Source: Methylococcales bacterium
GTDB taxonomy: Bacteria > Pseudomonadota > Gammaproteobacteria > Methylococcales > Methylomonadaceae
Length of the DNA stretch: 20,961 bases
Assembly (NCBI GenBank): GCA_009692395.1
Contig: SHZG01000014.1
Span: forward strand, 1 to 20,961
Reading direction: 5' to 3'
The stretch's first letter is position 1. The number at the start of each line of letters is the position of its first letter. Positions 15,069 through 20,961 of the stretch are shown piece by piece. A program made the translations under genes and the position numbers. The notes under the pieces are model-generated. The model did not search any database. It saw only the letters and a program-made list of their open reading frames with translations, and was not told the origin of the DNA.

Positions 15069-18000
15069 TTATTTATATTCTTTCAGCGACAAGACGCTCG
15101 CAATTTCGTTGTTGTCTGTTTCAGTGTCAACTACCGTATCGAGAATAAAGACTTGCCTATTAGACACACCGTTTTGGTTCACTAAATAACTTGCGATAGC
15201 TTGCGCTCGTTGTCCAGCCAGTTTTTTAAGTCGTGATTGCTCGCCTTGAAGTGACGCGCTCAACTGTTGTTTAGCCACTTCATAAAAATTGCCAGCCTTA
15301 GCATTAATGAGTTCAGGTTGCCCCAATAATGATTTTTTCGCTAGTGCGGGGAATTTCTCAATGAACAATTCTGCCAATAGGCGTTTGTAATCAGCATCGG
15401 AGAGTGTGACATATTCAGGCAATATTTTTTTGTCGGTGTGTTTGTTGATTTCATCCGCTCTGGCTTTTTTGAGCAAATCATATAAAGCGGCTTCACGCAT
15501 GGCGGGCCAGTCTTGTTTTTGAGTAGCCGTGCCTTTTATGTCTAGCATCAATACAGGGCGTTGCTTTAATGCGCTGGCTAACGTGGTCAATTTTGCATAT
15601 TGGGTTTTATTTAATACCGCATTGCCCGCGCTAAAATGGATATTACTAAATTCTTCATCGCTATCAGCCAGTGAGGCGAGGGCGCGAAATGGTGAGCTAA
15701 TGACTTTGCTGAGTGCATTCACTAAGGCATCAGATACGATGGTACCAATACTAAATTGCGGGTCATTCAAACTGCCTGTTAGTGGCACATCAATTTTAAT
15801 TCTACCGTCATAATCTTTCAGTAGGGCAATGGCGAGTTCCAGTGGTAAGGAGACTGCACGCGGATTGTCGATTTTTTCACCCAGTTCAAATTGATCTATC
15901 AAAATGTTGTTGCTGGCAGTGAGTTCATCGTTAAGAACTTTGTATTTTAGCCCCAGTGACATTTTGCCTTTTTCAACTTTATAGCCTGAAAATTCGACCA
16001 TGTAGGATGACATTAATGGCATGGGCATTCCTTTAAAGTTCAGATTCAAATCATAATTACCTAGATAAGGGCTGATTTGACCCGCAATATCAACGGGAGC
16101 TAAATCGTAGGCATTACCTGTTAATGACACTTTAATGGTCGATTTTTTGTCTGAGGAAATATCACTTGCTCCACCATCTAAACTGTTAATTTGCGCGGCA
16201 AAGGGCAGAATTAACGACTTATCGGCAAAGTCAGAAGAGCCATTAATCACTTGTACTTTATTTAATTTAAAATAGGTTTGTTGTTTAGCGACGGGGTTAA
16301 TAGGCGTTTTCGGGGCAGGTTGTGAATCGGTGATGAAGATGTCAGAAAAATTAATTGTTTTATCTTTTTTGATGGTTACTTTTGCGTAAGGTTTATTAAT
16401 AACCAAGGTGTCAGCGGTATAGCTGTCTTTTTGTAAATCAACCGCTAACTCTTTTAAGACTAAGGATTGCCAAGTAATAAAGTCTTTGTGGCGTTGTTGA
16501 TCGCGCGTAATTAAATCGGTAATGCTTATGTCACTGGTAAAGGTAAGATCTAGCGGCTTATTATCAGGCAGGGCAATAGCGAGTTTGCCATTGGTGGCTA
16601 ACTGCCCGTCGATAATATCTAAATGGGCGACTTTTTCTAGGTAGGATTGAAAAGGCTCTAACTTAATGGCTTTTGCATTAATAGCAAGCCGTGCTGAAAA
16701 AGGTTCAAGCGTGCTGTCACCGTTGAGTTGAATGCTGCCCGTTTTATTCACGCCTGTATTTAATTGAAACGGCAGTTTTACGCCTACTTTATTGCTATAA
16801 CCCGTTAGTTTAAAGTCGATAGGTTTAAGTGTGACCAGTACAGGTTTTTTTAGCGTTCTGTCTTCAAACGTTGCGGCAAAATTAGTGAGGGCAATCTGTT
16901 TGATATTAATAGCCCACAGGGCTGATTTGGCTTCAACAATAGCCAGTTTTTCTTCAATTTTGTCGCTAGGGAATAACGTTTGGTAATTAAACAAGCCTTT
17001 TGGCTCTAACCAACTACGAAAATCAGCACCATCAGCAGTGAGCGAGTCAACGGTAAATTCTTGCTTATCGAGATTAAAGTTAATTCCATTCAGGGCTAGG
17101 GTGGGGATTTCAAACAGTGGCTTGTCCTGCGTTTTTTCAAACAACTGCATGCGCTGACTCTTTAGTTTGCCTTGTTTAAGGATCACCTGTACGCTGTTAT
17201 CAGTGATAGGTAGGTCAATCGCGGTTTCTAAAGCCAGTAGTGGAATTTTAACGGTGGTGTTTAAGCGGTCTAGCTGGACATTGTTGGCATCAATTTTGGT
17301 TTTATTAGCAGACATTTTCCAGTGACGATTAGAAAAATTCGCAGTGTAATTATCAATTTCATGCGTTAAGTTAGCCGTTTTAATCGCTAAATCCGTTTGT
17401 CCAGCGATTGAAAACTGCACATCGTTTGCCGCTAATACTGATTTATTAACGCTAAATTGCCAATCAGTGGACGTGTAACGAATTTTAAAATCGGTTTCGT
17501 GGTTAAGAGTAGGGAGCTTAAGGGTGGTTTTATTCACATTTCGCTCAGAAAAATCAACATTATGCAGCTTAAATGTAGATTTATCGGCAGCAAATAACCA
17601 ACCATTTTTTGTATCCGTTATTTTAAGATCCGTTTCGTGGGTGATATTAACGGCTTTAAGTACAAAATATTTTTCAGTATACTGAAAATTCTGTAATTCA
17701 ATGTGAGTTTTATTGGTGGCAAAGCTAAGTAGTTTATCCGTATAGTTGACGTTATAATCGCTATTAAATACTATGTCGCCACTAAAATTAGCGGTCTGCA
17801 ATTCTGGAGAAATAGCCGCTAACAACTGTGGTAGCTTTATATTGTTCAGTTTAATATGACCGTTTGACAGCAGGGGGTTGATACTTGTGTCGCCTTGCCA
17901 GTTTAATTGCCCACCTGATTCGAGACTAAGCTGTAACGTTATCTGGCATTTTTCATTGAGTACGGTACTCAAATTGTCAACCGTGAGATTAATGGGTTGA

Positions 18001-18497
18001 ACAGTCTCTTTAATAGATGCAATAGATGCGTCTTCCCAGACTAACTTACCTTCTGATAACAATAATTTTGCGATACTGAATGGAAAAATAGCGTTGTTTT
18101 GATTGTCTTCGTTTTGCTTAACTAAACTGTCGAAATTAAACGACCCATCTTTTTGTTTAACTAAATGAATGTTTGGTTTAATTAGGGTGATTTTGTCAAC
18201 AACCAGCATCGACTGTTTGAGTGATTGCAGGGCATGGACTGAAATATAAAGACTATCAAAACTGGCAAATGGCTTACCGTCAGTTTCGGGTATAGCAAAC
18301 TGTTGTACTTGAATAGTCAGCGGCAAAAATGACACACGAACCGTGTTAAGCGAGGCTTTTCGATGGATTTCTTGTTCAATAATGGCAAGTATTTTTGACT
18401 TTACTATAATCGGCAATTCATAAATTATTAGAGCCGATAAACTAACTACCATCAGTAACGCTATAATAATGCGAGCGAATAAACGTTTGTTTATCAT
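15069..18497 (-). CDS. DUF748 / AsmA-like envelope protein
   Basis: A 1142-residue protein anchored by one N-terminal segment (about residues 7-30, RIIIALLMVVSLSALIIYEL) with the rest predicted periplasmic. It has the DUF748 layout: an AsmA-like start (DKITLIKPNIHLVKQKDGSFNFDSLV), a long beta-rich middle, and a conserved C-terminal part (NIHFSAGNAVLNKTQYAKL, about residue 950 on, then an alpha-helical ALAKKSLL...QLSASL segment). AsmA-type proteins are thought to form hydrophobic grooves that carry phospholipids across the periplasm; that role here is inference. Residues about 259-450 contain four or five 46-residue repeats. ATG 18497 has no strong ribosome-binding site. First gene of the long minus-strand cluster that continues with AIM24 and chrA. 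Confidence 0.88.
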   Translation of the reverse strand: MINKRLFARIIIALLMVVSLSALIIYELPIIVKSKILAIIEQEIHRKASLNTVRVSFLPLTIQVQQFAIPETDGKPFASFDSLYISVHALQSLKQSMLVVDKITLIKPNIHLVKQKDGSFNFDSLVKQNEDNQNNAIFPFSIAKLLLSEGKLVWEDASIASIKETVQPINLTVDNLSTVLNEKCQITLQLSLESGGQLNWQGDTSINPLLSNGHIKLNNIKLPQLLAAISPELQTANFSGDIVFNSDYNVNYTDKLLSFATNKTHIELQNFQYTEKYFVLKAVNITHETDLKITDTKNGWLFAADKSTFKLHNVDFSERNVNKTTLKLPTLNHETDFKIRYTSTDWQFSVNKSVLAANDVQFSIAGQTDLAIKTANLTHEIDNYTANFSNRHWKMSANKTKIDANNVQLDRLNTTVKIPLLALETAIDLPITDNSVQVILKQGKLKSQRMQLFEKTQDKPLFEIPTLALNGINFNLDKQEFTVDSLTADGADFRSWLEPKGLFNYQTLFPSDKIEEKLAIVEAKSALWAINIKQIALTNFAATFEDRTLKKPVLVTLKPIDFKLTGYSNKVGVKLPFQLNTGVNKTGSIQLNGDSTLEPFSARLAINAKAIKLEPFQSYLEKVAHLDIIDGQLATNGKLAIALPDNKPLDLTFTSDISITDLITRDQQRHKDFITWQSLVLKELAVDLQKDSYTADTLVINKPYAKVTIKKDKTINFSDIFITDSQPAPKTPINPVAKQQTYFKLNKVQVINGSSDFADKSLILPFAAQINSLDGGASDISSDKKSTIKVSLTGNAYDLAPVDIAGQISPYLGNYDLNLNFKGMPMPLMSSYMVEFSGYKVEKGKMSLGLKYKVLNDELTASNNILIDQFELGEKIDNPRAVSLPLELAIALLKDYDGRIKIDVPLTGSLNDPQFSIGTIVSDALVNALSKVISSPFRALASLADSDEEFSNIHFSAGNAVLNKTQYAKLTTLASALKQRPVLMLDIKGTATQKQDWPAMREAALYDLLKKARADEINKHTDKKILPEYVTLSDADYKRLLAELFIEKFPALAKKSLLGQPELINAKAGNFYEVAKQQLSASLQGEQSRLKKLAGQRAQAIASYLVNQNGVSNRQVFILDTVVDTETDNNEIASVLSLKEYK
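17148..17723 (-). repeat. 46-residue tandem protein repeats inside the DUF748 gene
   Basis: Within residues about 259-450, motifs recur at regular spacing. The HETD / HETD / HEID / LETAID positions start at about 287, 333, 379 and 423. Each is followed about 12 residues later by a W-x-F/M motif and then N/D-K-S/T and N-x-V-x-F/L. Unit boundaries are approximate. The pattern fits a ladder of beta strands. Confidence 0.7.
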
Positions 18498-18736
18498 AAA
18501 AGTTGAGGGTTGAATCCGCGTTGACTTACGCTATTCTAAACAAAAAAAAGACGGTTCACTTGATTTTAACGATGTTGCGCAGATAGATTATTTTAATCCG
18601 CTGACTTTCATGCTTTTTTATGTCTCAAGGTTCTTGCTTAGTGTTACCATTAACCCTCCCTTATGACGGCTTTTTATCAATAGATAGAAGCGATTTTAAA
18701 AACTCTATGACTAATCTAACTTGCTTTGGAGGCAAA

Positions 18737-19330
18737 ATGAGATTGACACTGATTATATTAGGCTGTTTTGTTTCTTCCAGTGTCTTCTCCGCTAACAATG
18801 TCTATAAATGTATTGATGCGGCTGGCAAAACAGACTATCAATCCAGTCCCTGTGGTGCAGGACTCACTAACAGTACACTTAATATTACCACAGGCGGTTC
18901 TACTAATTTAGACGAGGAAAAACAACAACAGGAGTTGAAACAAAAAGAAGAGCAAGCCAAACTTGATGCACACAAACTGGCTAAGCAACAAGAGCTAGAA
19001 AAACAAGCGAGTGTTGATAAAGTGGCAATCGCTGAAAGTGAAAATAATCAATCATTGATTAAAAATAACCCAAAAAAATATTCAGCCTTTGCTATTCCAC
19101 CCTATGTGCCAGATAAATTACCCGACTTAGTTAAAAACTATCGCGATAGACTAGATGCCGTTGAGCGTTTAAGACGAGCGGCCGCTGAAAAAGCCTTAGC
19201 CTCTAATCAATGTGGACGCGTTGAATCATCGGAATTAGATGCTAAAAGCACTAAAACGATGCTAACTTTCGCTGTGAATTGCAGTAGTAGTAAAATATTT
19301 TCTTTTACTGAGCAGGACTTAACAAACTAA
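18737..19330 (+). CDS. Secreted DUF4124-domain protein
   Basis: A 197-residue exported protein. ATG 18737 is chosen because GGAGG lies just upstream and a signal peptide follows (MRLTLIILGCFVSSSVFSA). A longer frame from 18620 lacks this and would bury the signal. Directly after cleavage comes NNVYKCIDAAGKTDYQSSPC, the DUF4124 pattern with two cysteines. Then comes a Lys/Glu/Gln-rich, probably coiled-coil helix (about residues 58-100), and a C-terminal region with a second cysteine pair (QCGRVES and AVNCSSS). The function of DUF4124 proteins is unknown. Followed after 8 nt by the SDR gene, so likely co-transcribed. Confidence 0.85.
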   Translation: MRLTLIILGCFVSSSVFSANNVYKCIDAAGKTDYQSSPCGAGLTNSTLNITTGGSTNLDEEKQQQELKQKEEQAKLDAHKLAKQQELEKQASVDKVAIAESENNQSLIKNNPKKYSAFAIPPYVPDKLPDLVKNYRDRLDAVERLRRAAAEKALASNQCGRVESSELDAKSTKTMLTFAVNCSSSKIFSFTEQDLTN

Positions 19331-19338
19331 CTCTACTC

Positions 19339-20169
19339 ATGACATCATTCAAAACCATATTAATTACGGGCTGTTCCTCTGGTATTGGTTACGATACCGC
19401 TGTTGCTTTAAAAGACCGAGGGCATCATGTTATTGCCAGCGCGAGAAATCCAGACGATGTGGCGCGTTTGACACAACAAGGATTCAGCGCATTACAACTT
19501 GATTTAGCTGACAGTCTCAGTATTAAACAAGCGGTTAAACAAATGCTGGAACTCACAGGCGGACGGTGTGATGCGTTATTTAATAATGGCGCGTTTGGTC
19601 AAGCGGGTGCGGTGGAAGATATAAGCCGTGACGTATTACGTTACCAATTTGAAACCAATGTATTTGGTACGCATGAATTAACTAATTTACTGCTTCCTGT
19701 GATGCGACAACAAGGACAGGGGCGTATTATTTATAATAGCTCAGTATTAGGGCTGGTTGCTATGCGTTATCGCGGGGCTTATAACGCGAGCAAGTTTGCT
19801 TTAGAAGGTTTAGCCGATACACTTCGTTTAGAACTGTACGGAACGGGCATTCATATTTCCCTGATAGAACCTGGCCCTATTTTAACGGACTTTAGAAAGA
19901 ATAGTTTCGCGTTGTATAAGAAAAACATCAACGCAGAACACAGCTTTCACAAATACACTTATCGCGTGATGGAAGAGCGGCTACAAAAAGAAGGCGTGGC
20001 GGTTATGTTTACCTTACCCGCCGCCGCCGTTACCGAAAAAGTCATTCACGCTTTAGAATCTAATCACCCTAAAATACGTTATTATGTTACTTTCCCCACT
20101 TATTTATTTGTCACCCTTAAACGGCTTTTACCTCTATCTTGGCTGGATTATTTACTCAGAAAAGTTTGA
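19339..20169 (+). CDS. Short-chain dehydrogenase/reductase, YbbO-like
   Basis: A 276-residue classical SDR. The NAD(P)-binding motif TGCSSGIG is at residues 10-17, and D55 (LQLDLAD) contacts adenine in related enzymes. The catalytic serine is near S134-S135 and the YxxxK pair is Y148-K152. The usual NNAG stretch reads NNGAFG. The overall pattern, including the C-terminal IRYYVTFPTYLFVTLKRLLP, follows E. coli YbbO, an NADP-dependent aldehyde reductase, from memory of that protein; the exact substrate here is unknown. ATG 19339 begins directly before the Rossmann fold. The 3' end lies 6 nt from the convergent pseudogene. Confidence 0.93.
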   Translation: MTSFKTILITGCSSGIGYDTAVALKDRGHHVIASARNPDDVARLTQQGFSALQLDLADSLSIKQAVKQMLELTGGRCDALFNNGAFGQAGAVEDISRDVLRYQFETNVFGTHELTNLLLPVMRQQGQGRIIYNSSVLGLVAMRYRGAYNASKFALEGLADTLRLELYGTGIHISLIEPGPILTDFRKNSFALYKKNINAEHSFHKYTYRVMEERLQKEGVAVMFTLPAAAVTEKVIHALESNHPKIRYYVTFPTYLFVTLKRLLPLSWLDYLLRKV

Positions 20170-20175
20170 TGTTAA

Positions 20176-20579
20176 TCAGGAAAAAAGATACAGCGTTGAG
20201 CCTACTGCACCGAATACCAGCACTGTTTTAAGCACGGTTTTTGCTTTGCTAGACTGCCAGTATGCTTGAACGGAGGCGATTAGGTGTAACGCGGTAATAT
20301 AGGCTTTGCGTACCGCATCCATGTTAGGTAAGCAATGATTATCACGAAACTATAAAACAGAATCACTTGCGCTTGTCGTGCTGAAAAACCAAAAGCCTCT
20401 TCAAGAAAATGCTCCAGCATTGACTTAACCACTTCCAACAGAATATGCAGTAAATATCCAACTAGATGCAGCAAGCTATCGCCAAACAGCACTAGGATAA
20501 TGGATGCTGAGATAAAATAAATGGCTTTTTTATGTTGATAGTAGCCGTAGCTTCAGGTTGCAAAAAATTGGTTACGCAT
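20176..20579 (-). pseudogene. Small membrane-protein gene with nonsense codon and frameshift
   Basis: Starting at ATG 20579 the frame reads MRNQFFAT, meets TGA at 20553-20555, and continues SYGYYQHKKAIYFISASI and on through hydrophobic segments to ILFYSFVIIIAYLTW. At about 20317-20321 the frame ends early as WMRYAKPILPRYT. One added base in the GG run restores W-DAVRKAYITALHLI... through a further hydrophobic stretch (KTVLVFGAVGSTLYLF) to TGA at 20176-20178. The repaired product is 134 codons, and the 404-nt span is exactly one base short of 135 codons. Three hydrophobic segments suggest a small inner-membrane protein; the family is not named with confidence. Remaining open pieces, such as the 70-codon stretch from GTG 20492, are probably not functional on their own. 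Confidence 0.75.
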
Positions 20580-20636
20580 GAGATTCTCACTATTAAAAAA
20601 TTTATTTGTGTTGGCTAGTTCTTACGCAGCGTTGTA

Positions 20637-20674
20637 GGTCGAAAACGCTTACGCTTGGGTCGGCTTTTTCGACC
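20637..20674. repeat. Hairpin downstream of the carbonic anhydrase remnant
   Basis: Nine-nt arms ggtcgaaaa and ttttcgacc flank a loop of about 20 nt. Its position just after the stop of the beta-carbonic anhydrase remnant suggests a former terminator or a dispersed palindrome. The rest of 20580-20676 shows no gene. Confidence 0.5.
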
Positions 20675-20676
20675 GA

Positions 20677-20814
20677 CTATAAATCATCATAAAAACTAAC
20701 TTGACCTGTTGTTATATGATGACTAGCCCCCGTAATGCTCATCGCTTCCGCCTCAATCATATCTTTTAAAATCGGGCTACGTTCCATAATGGCTTGTACT
20801 GTTCTTTTGACATT
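20677..20814 (-). pseudogene. Beta-carbonic anhydrase, C-terminal remnant cut by IS630
   Basis: Forty-five codons read from the IS boundary to TAG: NVKRTVQAIMERSPILKDM, then IEAEAMSITGASHHITTGQVSFYDD. In beta-carbonic anhydrases the last part reads N-V-x-x-x-V-x-x-I-x-x-R-S-P-I-L, then a V-G-A-x-Y-D-x-x-T-G-x-V-x-F strand. The match covers both helix and strand, though H-H replaces the usual Y-D. The zinc-binding Cys/His part would lie on the other side of the IS. Family assignment is by pattern memory. Confidence 0.7.
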
Positions 20815-20815
20815 A

Positions 20816-20842
20816 ATATAGCCAAAGCAAAATAAAATGATT
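20816..20842. repeat. Terminal inverted repeat of the right IS630 copy
   Basis: Inverse match to 123-149: 14 identical outermost bases, with about four mismatches across 27 nt. The inner edge touches the transposase stop codon. Confidence 0.75.
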
Positions 20843-20961
20843 TAAAAGAGCTGAGAGAACAGTGTATCAGTGGAGCAGTTTTTCTTTCTTCTAAGTGCTT
20901 TAGCTTGCGCCCATTTGTGTTCAATAGGATTTAAGTCAGGTGAATAAGGCGGCAAGAATTC
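20842..20961 (-). CDS. IS630-family transposase, C-terminal fragment
   Basis: Thirty-nine codons from the window edge to TAA: EFLPPYSPDLNPIEHKWAQ, then AKALRRKKNCSTDTLFSQLF. LPPYSPDLNPIE is the classic motif carrying the last catalytic acid of the IS630/Tc1-mariner DDE domain. The N-terminal part is missing because the window ends. It is probably part of the same gene type as the fragment at 1-110. Confidence 0.9.
   Translation of the reverse strand, partial: EFLPPYSPDLNPIEHKWAQAKALRRKKNCSTDTLFSQLF

Larger units (their letters stand above)
20816..20961 (-). mobile_element. IS630-family insertion sequence, 3' end (right copy, cut by window edge)
   Basis: Contains the transposase C-terminus and the terminal repeat, whose outermost 14 nt (20816-20829, read as tgctttggctatat on the minus strand) match the left copy exactly. 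It is oriented like the left copy. It abuts the carbonic anhydrase remnant directly, with TA-rich sequence at the junction as expected for IS630 targets. Confidence 0.85.

Noticed and set aside
18620..18736. Longer N-terminus for the DUF4124 protein from ATG 18620
   Set aside because: It would place 39 non-signal residues before a clear signal peptide, while GGAGG directly precedes ATG 18737.
19567..19590. NNGA in place of NNAG in the SDR as a damaged active site
   Set aside because: The catalytic Ser, Tyr and Lys are all in place, and the NNGA form is, as far as I recall, normal in YbbO-like relatives.
20553..20555. In-frame TGA as a selenocysteine codon
   Set aside because: The same gene also carries a frameshift further on, and no SECIS-like hairpin directly after the TGA was recognised. 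Gene decay is simpler.
1..20961. Composite transposon carrying the whole block
   Set aside because: The block contains metG and other core-type genes, and the IS copies are cut by the window edges. A contig break at a repeated IS is more likely.
1..20961. Circular plasmid closed at the IS
   Set aside because: The N- and C-terminal transposase pieces would join in the right order, but the middle of the transposase is absent and essential housekeeping genes are present.

Overview
The window looks like a piece of a gammaproteobacterial chromosome of moderate GC (judged by eye). Supporting this are an E. coli-type two-domain MetG, a YcbB-type L,D-transpeptidase, a lipoprotein outer-membrane efflux factor, a YbbO-like dehydrogenase, a DUF748 envelope protein, and many REP-like palindromes of the kind common in methanotrophs and sulfur oxidisers. 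Assignment to Methylococcales or Thiotrichales is only a guess. No rRNA, tRNA or CRISPR was seen.

Ends. Both edges are cut inside copies of one IS630-family element in the same orientation: the transposase N-terminus at 1-110 and the C-terminus at 20842-20961, with matching terminal repeats. Next to the right copy is the C-terminal remnant of a beta-carbonic anhydrase (20677-20814). Next to the left copy is a 29-codon fragment that may be the start of a WYL-type regulator. The window is probably a contig bounded by a repeated IS.

Layout. (1) 410-2428 (+): metG. (2) 5152-2512 (-): a tight operon with two ATGA overlaps, encoding a LOG-family protein, a beta-CASP metallo-beta-lactamase RNase and a small cupin. 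(3) 5313-7328 (+): an exported L,D-transpeptidase, followed by two palindromic elements. (4) 18497-7496 (-): six co-oriented genes: DUF748/AsmA-like protein, AIM24-family protein, chromate transporter ChrA, RND permease, outer-membrane factor, and a small secreted protein. (5) 18737-20169 (+): a secreted DUF4124 protein and a YbbO-like SDR. (6) 20579-20176 (-): a small membrane-protein gene broken by a nonsense codon and a 1-nt frameshift; both lesions are reconstructed here.

Most unusual feature. The RND permease gene (9490-12588) is bracketed, about 20 nt from each end, by two inverted copies of a bipartite palindromic repeat. The downstream copy lies in frame inside the signal-peptide region of the outer-membrane factor. 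The upstream copy forms most of a 46-codon ORF whose stop overlaps the RND start (GTGA). No membrane-fusion-protein gene is present. The bracketed gene could be a remnant of a rearrangement or an invertible segment; this is inference.

Shared themes. Region 4 is largely an envelope and export block: a likely lipid-bridge AsmA-like protein, an anion transporter, and a pump with its outer-membrane channel. Region 2 pairs a nucleotide-processing enzyme with an RNase, suggesting RNA or nucleotide turnover.
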